DNA of 64,000 nt from Sphingosinicella ginsenosidimutans (GCF_007995055.1 NZ_VOQQ01000001.1:2153001-2217000); one strand, 5' to 3'. Numbered from the stretch's first letter, positions 8,641 to 17,262 are shown. A program made the numbers and translations. The notes: generated by a model not told the origin, from the letters alone.

Positions 8641-9497
8641 AGCACAGCCTCACGCTTCGCATCGGCCCGGTGGGCTTCCGCATCGGCTCCGCGTGGCGCG
8701 GCCCGATCGACGCCCTCGCCGCGCTCTATAAAGGCTATCCGGCCCCCGAGGACGGCATTTGCGATTTCACCGTCCGGCTGGAGCCCGAAAAGCCGTGGCG
8801 GCGCTGGCTGCGCCCCTCGGTCGCGATCCAGGGCGATTATGTCCTCCCCGATGCCGCGCCGATGGCGCTCGCCCACGGCCTGCTCGCCGCCGAAATGGGA
8901 ATGAACCTCCAGATGGCGCTCGGCCAGAAAAGCTGGCTGCTGCTCCACGCGGCGAGCGTCGAGAAGGATGGGCGGGCGCTGATCCTCACCGGTGAATCGG
9001 GCGCTGGCAAGTCGACGCTCGCCGCCCTGCTCGGCGAGCGCGGCTGGCGGCTGATGGGTGACGAATTCGCTTTGCTCGATCCCGAAAGCGGCGCCCTCCA
9101 TCCGTTCCCGCGCGCCGTCAGCCTGAAGAATGGCGCGATCCGGGTGATGGAAGGGGAGGTCGACTCCGCCCGCTTCGGCCCCCGTCTCGAAGGCACCCCC
9201 AAGGGCGCGATCCGGCACCTCCGGCCCAACGCGCAGGCGCTGGCGCGGATGGACGTGCCGGCGTCACCCGCGCTGATCCTCTTCCCTCGCTTCGGCGAGG
9301 CGGCGGCGGCGCGCGCGGTCGGTCCGGCGGAAATCTTCATGCGCCTCACCCAGGCCTCGACCAATTATGTCGCGCTCGGCCAGGCCGGCTTCGATGCGCT
9401 GACCCGGCTCGTCGCGACGCCGGCGGCGGCGATCGACTATCCCGACACGGCGAGCGCGGTCGATCTGGTCGAAACCTTGTGGGCCGAAGCGGCATGA
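8637..9497 (+). CDS. HprK-related kinase A
   Basis: P-loop protein of 286 residues related to HPr kinase/phosphorylase. A conserved LLLHAASV (His 104) stands where HprK has its pre-P-loop His, followed by Walker A GESGAGKST (119-127) and GWRLMGDEFALLDPE (acidic D142-E143, equivalent to the HprK RLVADD region). It lacks the N-terminal HPr-kinase domain of genuine HprK, and no ptsH/ptsI lies nearby. The target is therefore unlikely to be HPr in a standard PTS. ATGA overlaps on both sides couple it to the PqqD-like and nucleotidyltransferase genes. Confidence 0.88.
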   Translation: MKHSLTLRIGPVGFRIGSAWRGPIDALAALYKGYPAPEDGICDFTVRLEPEKPWRRWLRPSVAIQGDYVLPDAAPMALAHGLLAAEMGMNLQMALGQKSWLLLHAASVEKDGRALILTGESGAGKSTLAALLGERGWRLMGDEFALLDPESGALHPFPRAVSLKNGAIRVMEGEVDSARFGPRLEGTPKGAIRHLRPNAQALARMDVPASPALILFPRFGEAAAARAVGPAEIFMRLTQASTNYVALGQAGFDALTRLVATPAAAIDYPDTASAVDLVETLWAEAA

Positions 9498-10495
9498 GCG
9501 CCGGGCGGCTCCTCGTTTCGGCGCTCCGCGATCCGGGCTCGCTCGCCGATCCCGACTGGTCGGCACTGATTGCCGCCGCGCGCGCCGAACAACTGCTCGG
9601 AAGCCTCGCCGAACGGCTCCGGAACCACGCGCTTCCCCGCAAAACCACGCAAATCCTCGCCGCCGCCCGCCGCGAGAGCGCGCATCAGCGGACGCGGGCG
9701 CTGTGGGAGGCCGAAATGGCCCGCCGGGCGCTCGCCCCGCTCGGGGTGCCGGTCGTGCTGCTCAAGGGGACGGCCTTCCACGCCGCGAACCTCGCCGCGG
9801 CCGCCGGCCGCAGCGTCGGCGATCTCGATATCCTTGTCCCGCGCGAGAGGATGGCGCAGGTCGAAGCGGCCCTGCTCGCCGCCGGCTGGGAGCGGATGAA
9901 GGAGGCGGACGGCTATGACGATCTCTATTACCGCCGCTGGATGCACGAGCTGCCGCCGCTGATCCACCGCGACCGCGATCGGATGATCGACGTCCACCAC
10001 ACGATCCTGCCCCCCACGGCGCGGCCGACGCCGGACGCAAGGGCGCTGATCGCCGACAGCGTCGCGCTCGAATCCGGCCTTCGCATCCTTGCCCCCGCCG
10101 ACATGGTGATCCACGCCGCCGCGCACCTGTTCGCGGACGGCGATCTCGCCGGCGGGCTTCGCAATCTCTGGGATATCGATCGGCTGCTTCGCCAGTTCGA
10201 TTCGGCGGCCTTCCGCGCGCAGCTCGCTGCCCGCGCGGATCTCCACCAGCTCCGGCGGTCCACCGCGCGCGCCCTCCGGCTCGCCGCGCGCCTCTACGGC
10301 AGTCCGATCGACCGAGGCCTGGCGGGCCGCGATCGCATCGCCGACCGCCTGTTCGAAGCGCGCCTGCTCGCCCGCAACGGCTGGGGCCAGCCGCGCCGGC
10401 CGCTGCTCCGCTTCGCCTTTTACGTGCGCTCGCACTGGCTGCGGATGCCACCGGCGATGCTGGCGCGGCATTTGTGGGTCAAGGCGAGGCGCTGA
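9494..10495 (+). CDS. Nucleotidyltransferase family protein (NTP_transf_5-like)
   Basis: Protein of 333 residues. LLKGTAFHAANLA (about 89-101) is followed by GRSVGDLDILVPRE (105-118), where D110 and D112 form the DxD metal site typical of Pol-beta-fold nucleotidyltransferases. The C-terminal half is helical and basic. It would transfer an NMP or similar group to an unknown acceptor. It starts in an ATGA overlap with the HprK-related gene and is the last gene of the four-gene cassette. An 11-bp perfect hairpin straddles its stop codon. Confidence 0.85.
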   Translation: MSAGRLLVSALRDPGSLADPDWSALIAAARAEQLLGSLAERLRNHALPRKTTQILAAARRESAHQRTRALWEAEMARRALAPLGVPVVLLKGTAFHAANLAAAAGRSVGDLDILVPRERMAQVEAALLAAGWERMKEADGYDDLYYRRWMHELPPLIHRDRDRMIDVHHTILPPTARPTPDARALIADSVALESGLRILAPADMVIHAAAHLFADGDLAGGLRNLWDIDRLLRQFDSAAFRAQLAARADLHQLRRSTARALRLAARLYGSPIDRGLAGRDRIADRLFEARLLARNGWGQPRRPLLRFAFYVRSHWLRMPPAMLARHLWVKARR

Positions 10496-10518
10496 CGCGC
10501 GCTTCGTCGCGTCAGCGC
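10489..10518 (+). terminator. Hairpin overlapping the end of the HPr-rel-A cassette
   Basis: A perfect 11-bp stem, GCGCTGACGCG (10489-10499) with CGCGTCAGCGC (10508-10518), has an 8-base loop. The stop codon of the nucleotidyltransferase (10493-10495) lies inside the left arm. There is no following T-run, so it may be a Rho-assisted terminator or a 3'-end stabiliser. Confidence 0.5.
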
Positions 10519-10595
10519 GACGTCGGTCTCATTCACTCGCGACGGACCCGATCGGCCCTTCGTACGTTTGCCGCCGATCAACCCAGGAGCGAATG

Positions 10596-11429
10596 ATGAA
10601 GCCTGTCCGCCTTTTGCCGCCTCTCGCCATCCTCCTTGCGATGTCTGCCTGCAATGGCGCGGCGTCGAGCGACAATGTTGCCGCCAACGCCGATCTCACC
10701 GCCAACGACACCATCGCGAACGACGAAATGGCGGCGGAGAATATCGACGAGGGCGATGCCAGCGCCGAGGTCGCGCCGCTGCCTGCGCCGCCCAACGATC
10801 TCAGCGCCGACGATGCCGCGCCGCTCGTCCAGGCGACGCAGGTCGCGGCCGAGATTGCCCAGGACAGCAGTGTCGAGCGCGTGCCCTATCAGGACGGGTG
10901 GGCATGGCGCCGCAACGGCCAGATCATCCGCACCGCCTCGCGCGATGGCACGCGGGTCTCCTATTTCCGCCCCGGCGAGAGCGCGCCCTTCTACGTCCAG
11001 CAGGGCGATCGCGGCTTCGCTTATTCGGGTGGCCAGCCGCGGCGCGCCTATGACCGATCCGGCCATGCCGCGCAGGTCGATGCCGCGCGCCGCGCGGAGG
11101 CTGAGCGGCTGGCGCAGCAGTCGCGCCGCGAACGCGAGGAGGCGCAGCGCGCGCCTTCGCGCCCGACGCCAGACCGCAACCGGCCGGGTCGCCCCGACGC
11201 GAATGACGGCAATCGGCACGACGGCGATCATGCGCGTCCCGACGGCGATCACCGTCCCAACGCCGGCAACAACGCCGATCACCGCCCGAACGCCGGCGGG
11301 AACGACGGTCGCCGCCCCGGCGCCGGGACCGACCGCACCCAGAACGATCGCCGCTCGAATGATCGTCGCCGGGCGGGCTCGGATGACGACGACCAGAACG
11401 GCAATCGCCTCGGCAGCCGGGGCCACTGA
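10596..11429 (+). CDS. Putative lipoprotein with low-complexity Asn/Asp/Arg tail
   Basis: Protein of about 277 residues with a lipobox (LAMSAC, Cys near 19). An acidic Asn/Ala/Asp-rich region (20-75) follows, then a small folded-looking part (VERVPYQDGWAWRRNGQIIRTA ... YFRPGESAPFYVQQGDRGFAYSGGQPRRAYD) and a coiled-coil-like QSRREREEAQR stretch. The last 80 residues are D/N/R/G-rich with irregular DHRPNAG-type repeats. AGGAG lies 6 bases before the ATG at 10596; an ATG at 10593 is also possible. No function is recognised; cell-envelope location is inferred. Confidence 0.7.
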   Translation: MKPVRLLPPLAILLAMSACNGAASSDNVAANADLTANDTIANDEMAAENIDEGDASAEVAPLPAPPNDLSADDAAPLVQATQVAAEIAQDSSVERVPYQDGWAWRRNGQIIRTASRDGTRVSYFRPGESAPFYVQQGDRGFAYSGGQPRRAYDRSGHAAQVDAARRAEAERLAQQSRREREEAQRAPSRPTPDRNRPGRPDANDGNRHDGDHARPDGDHRPNAGNNADHRPNAGGNDGRRPGAGTDRTQNDRRSNDRRRAGSDDDDQNGNRLGSRGH

Positions 11430-11432
11430 GGC

Positions 11433-12095
11433 TCAAAGCGCGGCGAGCGTCTCGGCGAGCGCCGCGTAGCGATCGATCACCGCGTCGGCGCCGAGCGCTT
11501 CGGCGGGGCGGTCGGCAAAGCCGAAGCTCACAGCGACGAAGGGCAGCCCGGCGGCGCGCGCCGTTTCGGCGTCGGTGATCGAATCTCCGATGAACACCGC
11601 GCGCCCGCCGCCGGCGCGGGCAATGGCTTCGCGTGCCGGCGCCGGATCGGGCTTGCGCACGGCGAGCGTGTCGGCGCCGACGATTGCGCCGAAACGCCCG
11701 CGCCAGCCGAGCGCGTCGATCAGCAGGTGGGTCAGCCGCTCGGGCTTGTTGGTGCAGATCGCGAGCGATGCGCCAGCCGCCACGAGCGCGTCCAACGCGG
11801 CCTCGACCCCCGGATAAGGCCGGGTGTGGTCGCAGATGTGCGCGGCATAATGTTCGAGGAAGATCGGATAGCCCTCGTCGACCAGCGCCTCGCTCGATTC
11901 GCCGCTCAGCGCCAGTCCCTCGCGGATCAGCACGCGGCCGCCGCGCCCGACGAGGCGTTTCACCGTCTCCAGATCGACGACCGGCCGCCCCATCGCCTTG
12001 AGCACATGGTTGAGCGAAGCGGCCAGATCGCCGGAACTGTCGACCAGGGTGCCGTCGAGATCGAAGAGGACGATGTCGAAAGGGATGCGCGCCAT
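11433..12095 (-). CDS. gph: HAD-family phosphatase (phosphoglycolate phosphatase-like)
   Basis: Haloacid dehalogenase-superfamily hydrolase of 220 residues. Motif I is DLDGTLVDSSG (nucleophile D12 and acid D14), motif II is ICTNK, motif III is the Lys in VRKPDP, and motif IV is FIGDSITDAETARAAG. The alpha-helical cap between residues 18 and 85 fits the Gph/PGP group, which removes phosphate from 2-phosphoglycolate. Substrate assignment rests on family resemblance. It converges with the lipoprotein gene (3-base gap) and diverges from glmU. Confidence 0.85.
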   Translation of the reverse strand: MARIPFDIVLFDLDGTLVDSSGDLAASLNHVLKAMGRPVVDLETVKRLVGRGGRVLIREGLALSGESSEALVDEGYPIFLEHYAAHICDHTRPYPGVEAALDALVAAGASLAICTNKPERLTHLLIDALGWRGRFGAIVGADTLAVRKPDPAPAREAIARAGGGRAVFIGDSITDAETARAAGLPFVAVSFGFADRPAEALGADAVIDRYAALAETLAAL

Positions 12096-12155
12096 TCGCC
12101 CCGCTCTTCCCGGCGGCTATGGAAATGGCAAGCGTTCCGTGGCAGTGCGCGCTCC

Positions 12156-13514
12156 ATGACCACGCCCGTCGCCGCCATCATCCTCGCCGCCGGCAAGGGC
12201 ACGCGGATGAAATCGGATCTGCACAAGGTGATGCATCCGATTGCCGGCCGGCCGATGCTTGGCCACCTTCTCGCCAGCGTGGCGGAACTCGAGCCGGCGA
12301 AGACGGTGGTCGTGGTCGGCGACAAGGCGGAGCAGGTCCAGCCACTGGTCGCGGCGTTCGGCGGCGTGGTCGCGATCCAGGATCCGCAGCACGGCACCGC
12401 CCATGCTGTGCAGCAGGCGCAACACGCGTTGGCTAACTTCGCGGGCAATGTCCTCATCCTCTACGGCGACGTGCCGTTCGTCGGCGCGCAGACCATGCGG
12501 CGGATGCTCGATCGGCTGGAGGCCGGGGACCGGCCCGCGGCGGTCGTCCTCGCCTTTCGGCCGGACGATCCGGCCCAGTATGGGCGCATCGTCGCGGCCG
12601 AGGACGGCACGATCGCGAAGATGGTCGAATATAAGGACGCGAGCGACGCCGAGCGCGCGATCGGCCTGTGCAATTCGGGCCTGATGGCGGTGCGCGCGGC
12701 GGACCTCTGGCCGCTGCTTGCGCGCGTCGGCAACGACAATGCGGCGGGCGAATATTACCTGCCCGACATCGTGATGATCGCCGCCGCCGACGGCCGGGCT
12801 TCCGCGGCGATCGAGGCCGACGCCGCCGAAGTGACCGGCATCAACAGCCGCGCCGAGCTTGCCGCGGCCGAGGCCGCCTGGCAGGCGCGGCGGCGTGCCG
12901 ACGCGATGGCCGACGGCGTCAGCCTGATTGCCCCTGAGACAGTCTGGTTCAGTTTCGATACGAAGCTCGGCCGAGATGTGCTTGTCGAACCGAATGTTTT
13001 CTTCGGCCCCGGTGTGAGCGTCGGCGATCAGGTGCGGATCCGCGCATTCTCCCATATCGAGGGCGCGACGATCGGGGCGGGGGCGGAGATCGGCCCCTAT
13101 GCGCGGCTGCGCCCCGGCGCCAGTATCGGCGCGGCGGCGAAGGTCGGGAATTTCGTCGAGATCAAGAAAGCGGTGCTCGGCGCCGGCGCGAAGGCCAACC
13201 ATCTTTCCTATATCGGCGATGCCGATGTCGGGGCGGGCGCGAATATCGGCGCCGGCACGATCACCTGCAATTATGACGGCTTCTTCAAGTACCGCACCGA
13301 GATCGGCGCGGGCGCCTTCATCGGCTCCAACTCGGCGCTGGTCGCGCCGGTCAGGATCGGGCCCGGCGCGATCGTCGCCGCCGGCTCGGTCGTCACGGCC
13401 GACGTCACCGAGGACGCGCTTGCCATCGCGCGCGGGAAACAGGTTGAAAAGCCCGGCTTCGCGCTCAAATTCCGCGAGATCATGGCGGCGAGAAAGAAGA
13501 GCAAACCCAATTGA
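12156..13514 (+). CDS. glmU: Bifunctional GlcN-1-P acetyltransferase / GlcNAc-1-P uridyltransferase GlmU
   Basis: Cytoplasmic enzyme of 452 residues making UDP-GlcNAc for peptidoglycan and lipid A. The N-terminal pyrophosphorylase has LAAGKGTRMKSDLHKV (10-25), the nucleotide-binding motif QDPQHGTAHAV and LYGDVPF. From about residue 250 a left-handed beta-helix of hexapeptide repeats follows, with the acetyltransferase motif IGAGTITCNYDGFFKYRTEI. It lies upstream of glmS in the same direction, so two successive pathway enzymes are adjacent. Confidence 0.96.
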   Translation: MTTPVAAIILAAGKGTRMKSDLHKVMHPIAGRPMLGHLLASVAELEPAKTVVVVGDKAEQVQPLVAAFGGVVAIQDPQHGTAHAVQQAQHALANFAGNVLILYGDVPFVGAQTMRRMLDRLEAGDRPAAVVLAFRPDDPAQYGRIVAAEDGTIAKMVEYKDASDAERAIGLCNSGLMAVRAADLWPLLARVGNDNAAGEYYLPDIVMIAAADGRASAAIEADAAEVTGINSRAELAAAEAAWQARRRADAMADGVSLIAPETVWFSFDTKLGRDVLVEPNVFFGPGVSVGDQVRIRAFSHIEGATIGAGAEIGPYARLRPGASIGAAAKVGNFVEIKKAVLGAGAKANHLSYIGDADVGAGANIGAGTITCNYDGFFKYRTEIGAGAFIGSNSALVAPVRIGPGAIVAAGSVVTADVTEDALAIARGKQVEKPGFALKFREIMAARKKSKPN

Positions 13515-13574
13515 GCCCATTCGCCGCATCCGCGAAAGCGGGGGAGCCGCTTTCTCCCTGAAAGCGATTGGCGA

Positions 13575-13610
13575 AGGGACGCTGGGTTCCCGCGTGCGCG
13601 GGAATGACGG
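13575..13610. repeat. REP-like palindromic intergenic repeat
   Basis: Between glmU and glmS lies a GC-rich palindrome, TTCCCGCG-TG-CGCGGGAA (13587-13604), inside 'ctgggttcccgcg...gaatgacgg'. This string type is commonly seen dispersed in intergenic regions of proteobacteria. The 105-base gap otherwise contains a second weak inverted repeat (ccgc...gcgg, about 13530-13550). No other copy is seen in this window. Confidence 0.5.
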
Positions 13611-13619
13611 AGCAGGATT

Positions 13620-15461
13620 ATGTGCGGGATCATCGGAATCGTCGGCAAGGAAGACGTCGCGGCGCGGCTGCTCGACGGGCTGAGGCGGCTCGAATATCGC
13701 GGTTATGACAGCGCCGGCATCGCGACGCTTCATGACGGGCGGATCGATCGGCGGCGGGCCGAGGGCAAGCTCGGCAATCTCGCCCGGCGGCTCGCCGAAA
13801 GCCCCCTTCCGGGCGCCATCGGCATCGCCCATACGCGCTGGGCGACGCATGGGGCGCCGACCGAGGACAATGCCCATCCGCACATCGTCGGCGACGTCTC
13901 GATCGTCCACAACGGCATCATCGAGAATTTCAAGCCGCTCCGCGACGAGCTGGTCGCCGAAGGCCGGACCTTCGCAAGCCAGACCGATACCGAGGTTGTC
14001 GCCCATCTCGTCGCGCGCGAGGTGGAGCGGGGAAGGGCGCCGCGCGAGGCGGTCGCCGCGGTGCTGCCGCGCCTTCATGGCGCGTTCGCCATCGCGTTCC
14101 TGTTCCGCACCGATCCCGATCTGCTGATCGCCGCCCGGCTCGGCGCGCCGCTCACCGTCGGCTATGGCGCCAAAGACGAAAATGGGAGGGGCGAGAATTA
14201 TATCGGATCGGACGCGATCGGGCTCGCCTCGCTGACCCAGCGCATCGCCTATCTGGAGGAGGGCGACTGGGCCTGCGTCACCCGCGAGTCGGTCGAGATT
14301 TTCGATCGCGACAACAACCCGGTGACGCGCGAGATCGTGAACAGCGGCGCCTCTGGCCAGCTCATCGACAAGGGCAATCACCGCCACTTCATGCAGAAGG
14401 AGATTTACGAGCAGCCAGTCGTCGTCGCCCAGACGCTCGGTTCCTATCTGCGCCCGCTGGAGGAGCAGGTGGCGCTCCCCGACATGGATTTCGATCTGAA
14501 GTCGATCGAGCGGGTCGCTATCGTCGCCTGCGGCACCGCTTCCTATGTCGGGATGATCGGCAAATATTGGATCGAGCGGTTCGCGCGCGTGCCCGTCGAG
14601 GTCGATGTCGCGAGCGAGTTCCGGTACCGCGATCCGGTGCTGCTGTCGAACACATTGGGGGTCGTCGTCTCCCAGTCCGGCGAGACCGCCGACACGCTCG
14701 CGGCGCTGCGCCACATGAGGGCGAACGCAGTCACCACGGCCGGGATCATCAACGTCCCGACCAGCTCGATGGCGCGCGAGGTCGATCTGCTGCTTCCCAC
14801 CCATGCCGGGCCGGAAATCGGCGTCGCCTCGACCAAGGCCTTCACCTGCCAGCTTGCCGTGATGGCCGCACTCGCGGTGAACCTGGCCCGCGCCAAGGGG
14901 CGGCTGACGCGCGACGAGGAGCGCGAGATCGTCCGCCATCTCGTCGAGGCCCCCGCCGCGCTCAACGCTGCGATCGAGCATGATGAGGAGATCCAGGCGA
15001 TGGCGCACACGATCGCCGCCGCCCGCGATGTCCTCTATCTCGGCCGCGGGCCGGATTATCCGCTGGCACTCGAAGGGGCGCTGAAGCTCAAGGAAATCAG
15101 CTACATCCACGCCGAAGGCTATGCCTCGGGCGAGATGAAGCACGGGCCGATCGCGCTGATCGACGATTCCGTCCCGCTGATCGTGCTCGCGCCGTCGGGT
15201 CCGCTGTTCGACAAGACCGTCTCCAACATGCAGGAGGCGATGGCGCGCGGCGCGCAGGTGGTGCTGATCTCCGATGCCGAGGGGCTTGCCGCCGCCGGCG
15301 ACGGCCCGATCGCGACGATCGAGATGCCGAAGGTCCACCCGCTGATCGCACCGCTCGTCTATGCGGTGCCGGTGCAGCTGCTCGCCTATCATGTCGCGGT
15401 CGCCAAGGGCACCGACGTCGATCAGCCGCGCAACCTCGCCAAATCGGTGACGGTGGAGTGA
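13620..15461 (+). CDS. glmS: Glutamine-fructose-6-phosphate aminotransferase GlmS
   Basis: Enzyme of 613 residues converting fructose-6-P and glutamine to glucosamine-6-P. The N-terminal glutaminase domain starts with the nucleophile Cys 2 (MCGIIGIVG), and RYDSAG-type and NGIIEN motifs follow. Two SIS isomerase domains come next (CGTASYVG, SQSGETADTL, STKAFTCQ, GRGPDYPLALEGALKLKEISY). The C-terminal DQPRNLAKSVTVE contains the conserved catalytic Lys. Its 3' end is the type of site recognised by Tn7-like elements, and a diverged copy of this end lies at 16418-16498. Confidence 0.97.
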   Translation: MCGIIGIVGKEDVAARLLDGLRRLEYRGYDSAGIATLHDGRIDRRRAEGKLGNLARRLAESPLPGAIGIAHTRWATHGAPTEDNAHPHIVGDVSIVHNGIIENFKPLRDELVAEGRTFASQTDTEVVAHLVAREVERGRAPREAVAAVLPRLHGAFAIAFLFRTDPDLLIAARLGAPLTVGYGAKDENGRGENYIGSDAIGLASLTQRIAYLEEGDWACVTRESVEIFDRDNNPVTREIVNSGASGQLIDKGNHRHFMQKEIYEQPVVVAQTLGSYLRPLEEQVALPDMDFDLKSIERVAIVACGTASYVGMIGKYWIERFARVPVEVDVASEFRYRDPVLLSNTLGVVVSQSGETADTLAALRHMRANAVTTAGIINVPTSSMAREVDLLLPTHAGPEIGVASTKAFTCQLAVMAALAVNLARAKGRLTRDEEREIVRHLVEAPAALNAAIEHDEEIQAMAHTIAAARDVLYLGRGPDYPLALEGALKLKEISYIHAEGYASGEMKHGPIALIDDSVPLIVLAPSGPLFDKTVSNMQEAMARGAQVVLISDAEGLAAAGDGPIATIEMPKVHPLIAPLVYAVPVQLLAYHVAVAKGTDVDQPRNLAKSVTVE

Positions 15462-15487
15462 GCGGCCGGGGATACGAGGAGAAGTTG

Positions 15488-16405
15488 ATGAAGGCCGTCG
15501 TGGTGACCGACCCGAAGGCGGGGACGGCAGGGATGAAGCTCGTGGAGCGGCCCGCGCCGATGCCGGCGATCAACGATGTCCTCGTGGAGGTCCACGCGTC
15601 GGGCTTCGTCAACACGGAGCTGGCCTGGCCGTCGACCTGGGCCGATCGCCTCGGTCGCGATCGGACGCCGACGATTCCGGGGCACGAGCTCGCCGGCGTC
15701 GTCACCGCGCTCGGCTATGGCACGACCGGGCTGGCGGTCGGGCAGAGGGTGTTCGGCCTCACCGACTGGTATCGCGACGGCACGCTTGCGGAGACGGTGG
15801 CGGTGGAGGCGCGCAATCTCGCGCCGCTGCCCGACGATGTCGATTTCACGACCGGCGCGAGCCTCCCGATTTCGGGCCTCACCGCCTGGCAGGGGCTGAT
15901 CGTCCACGGCCAGCTGAAGGCGGGGCAGCGGGTGATCGCGCACGGCGCGGCCGGCGCGGTCGGATCGATGGTGACGCAACTCGCGCACGAATTCGGCGCC
16001 CATGTAATCGGGACCGGACGCGCCGCCGATCGCGATACGGCGATGGGGTTTGGCGCGAACGAGTTCGTCGATCTCGATCATCAGGCGCTGGAGGAGGTCG
16101 GCACGGTCGATCTCGTCTTCGACCTGATCGGCGGCGAGATCGGGGCGCGCTCGGCACGGCTTTTGCGCCCCGGCGGGCTTCTGGTGTCGATCGTCGGCGC
16201 GCCCGAAGACCTGCCCGCCGGCGTCCGGGCGATCGACTTCGTGGTCGAATCGGATCGCGCCCAGCTCGCGGAGATCGCGGCGCGGGTGCGCGACGGACGG
16301 CTCCGGACCAATATCGGCACCGTCGCCTCTCTCGACGACGCCGTCGCCGCCTTCAATCCGACCGGACGGCGCAAGGGAAAGACGATCATCCAGCCGCGTG
16401 CCTGA
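15488..16405 (+). CDS. NADP-dependent quinone oxidoreductase-like protein
   Basis: Medium-chain dehydrogenase/reductase of 305 residues without structural zinc cysteines. A GroES-like domain (about 1-110) contains PGHELAGVVTALG. The Rossmann part has HGAAGAVGSMVTQLAHEFGAHVIGTG (about 136-161), the AxxGxxG NADP site. This is typical of quinone oxidoreductases and enoyl reductases. The ATG at 15488 is preferred because GAGGAG stands 6 bases upstream; a GTG at 15458 overlapping the glmS stop is possible. It lies between glmS and the duplicated glmS 3' end, so it may be accessory. Confidence 0.85.
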   Translation: MKAVVVTDPKAGTAGMKLVERPAPMPAINDVLVEVHASGFVNTELAWPSTWADRLGRDRTPTIPGHELAGVVTALGYGTTGLAVGQRVFGLTDWYRDGTLAETVAVEARNLAPLPDDVDFTTGASLPISGLTAWQGLIVHGQLKAGQRVIAHGAAGAVGSMVTQLAHEFGAHVIGTGRAADRDTAMGFGANEFVDLDHQALEEVGTVDLVFDLIGGEIGARSARLLRPGGLLVSIVGAPEDLPAGVRAIDFVVESDRAQLAEIAARVRDGRLRTNIGTVASLDDAVAAFNPTGRRKGKTIIQPRA

Positions 16406-16411
16406 GAGGCG

Positions 16412-16498
16412 GTCGCGGCATGCCTCGCCAAGAGTGGGGCGAAGGGCATCGACGTCTATCAGCCGAGGCACCTGACGAAAAGCGTGACGGTGGAATAA
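16412..16498 (+). pseudogene. Diverged fragment of a glmS 3' end
   Basis: Reading in frame to TAA at 16496-16498 gives AKGIDVYQPRHLTKSVTVE. The genuine glmS end is AKGTDVDQPRNLAKSVTVE. The last 60 bases agree at about 46 positions, including the final GTGACGGTGGA. It has no start and nothing upstream resembling glmS. It is either a remnant of a second glmS or the displaced end left by an insertion at glmS. Confidence 0.75.
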
Positions 16499-16573
16499 TG
16501 GTCTTTCGATTCGGCACGCAGGCCGCTTCGGATTTTTCTTATTCTCGCAAGCATATCCGCTATACCGTTGGCC

Positions 16574-17104
16574 ATGCGAACTGTGATTTACATTGCCTTG
16601 GCCCTAGTCGGGTGCAGCGCCGCGACAACGCCAACCTCCGCAACCTGTATACCTGAAATGGTAGATTACTCGCTTCGTGGCGAACTCGCGCAGGCTCGCT
16701 ATGTTGTTGCGGCACGTGTGTTGAGCGAGACTTGGCTGGATGAAACGGGGAGGCCGACCCGGCTTCATGGTCACCTGACCTTTGGCTCGATGCCCGGCGG
16801 CTTCGACCCTTATCTGGGCGCGAACTATCGCGTTCGAGTGAATCGTGTTTTCAAGGGCCAGCCGACCCGGCTCCTGACGATCTTCAGCGAGAATAGCACC
16901 GCTCGGACACCTATGGCCGTGGGAGAAGACTATCTGATTTTCGTTTTCAATGGACATGACGATCTTGGCCACGCCGTTCTGGTCTCAAGCAATTGCGGCA
17001 ATTCTGGCGTTCTCAGGCATCGTGCGAACGAAGTGCGCCAGTTGACGCGTCTGATTGGGAGCCGAAACGGAAGCAGGCGCCGCAACTTCCCCCCGAACCG
17101 GTGA
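16574..17104 (+). CDS. Putative lipoprotein, NTR/TIMP-like
   Basis: Protein of 176 residues with a lipoprotein signal ([10 protein letters not shown], Cys about 14). The pattern of Cys 25, [12 protein letters not shown], a central beta-rich part with [11 protein letters not shown], then GEDYLIFVF and a late SSNCGNSG, ending in an Arg-rich tail, resembles netrin/TIMP-like beta-barrel proteins. That assignment is tentative. Base composition is visibly lower in GC than the neighbours (runs such as ggatttttcttattctcgc just upstream), which suggests recent acquisition. It lies between the glmS fragment and tRNA-Arg. Confidence 0.65.
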   Translation: MRTVIYIALALVGCSAATTPTSATCIPEMVDYSLRGELAQARYVVAARVLSETWLDETGRPTRLHGHLTFGSMPGGFDPYLGANYRVRVNRVFKGQPTRLLTIFSENSTARTPMAVGEDYLIFVFNGHDDLGHAVLVSSNCGNSGVLRHRANEVRQLTRLIGSRNGSRRRNFPPNR

Positions 17105-17185
17105 TCCGATCTGGTCGCCAACATCGTGAACAAGGGGCTGGCCCCTTTGGCGCCGCTTTGCTAAGCGCCCCGCTCCGGCGCGAAT

Positions 17186-17262
17186 GCACCCATAGCTCAG
17201 CTGGATAGAGCGCTGCCCTCCGAAGGCAGAGGCCAGAGGTTCGAATCCTCTTGGGTGCGCCA
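17186..17262 (+). tRNA. tRNA-Arg (CCG)
   Basis: A 77-base cloverleaf. Acceptor arm GCACCCA pairs with TGGGTGC, the D-arm begins AGCTCAGCTGGATAGAGC, and the anticodon stem CTGCC/GGCAG has loop CTCCGAA. The T-arm is AGAGG-TTCGAAT-CCTCT, the discriminator is G and CCA is encoded. The anticodon CCG (17220-17222) reads CGG, an arginine codon. It forms the right boundary of the accessory patch after glmS. Confidence 0.97.

Noticed and set aside
5900..8683. 927-codon minus-strand frame across phoR and the HPr-rel-A region
   Set aside because: It crosses PhoR in another frame and the divergent genes. Arg-rich composition shows a shadow frame.
8637..9497. Genuine HPr kinase/phosphorylase of a PTS
   Set aside because: It lacks the N-terminal HprK domain, no ptsH, ptsI or ptsN is adjacent, and it is embedded in the PqqD/nucleotidyltransferase cassette.
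12117..15392. A 1091-codon open frame opposite glmU-glmS
   Set aside because: It is entirely antisense to two conserved enzymes, is rich in Arg/Asp/His as expected from reading the opposite strand of high-GC genes, and has no domain.
15461..15495. A Tn7 right or left end at the glmS stop
   Set aside because: No TGTGGG...ACA-like ends, transposase or target duplication was seen. The nearby duplicated glmS end is only about 77% similar.
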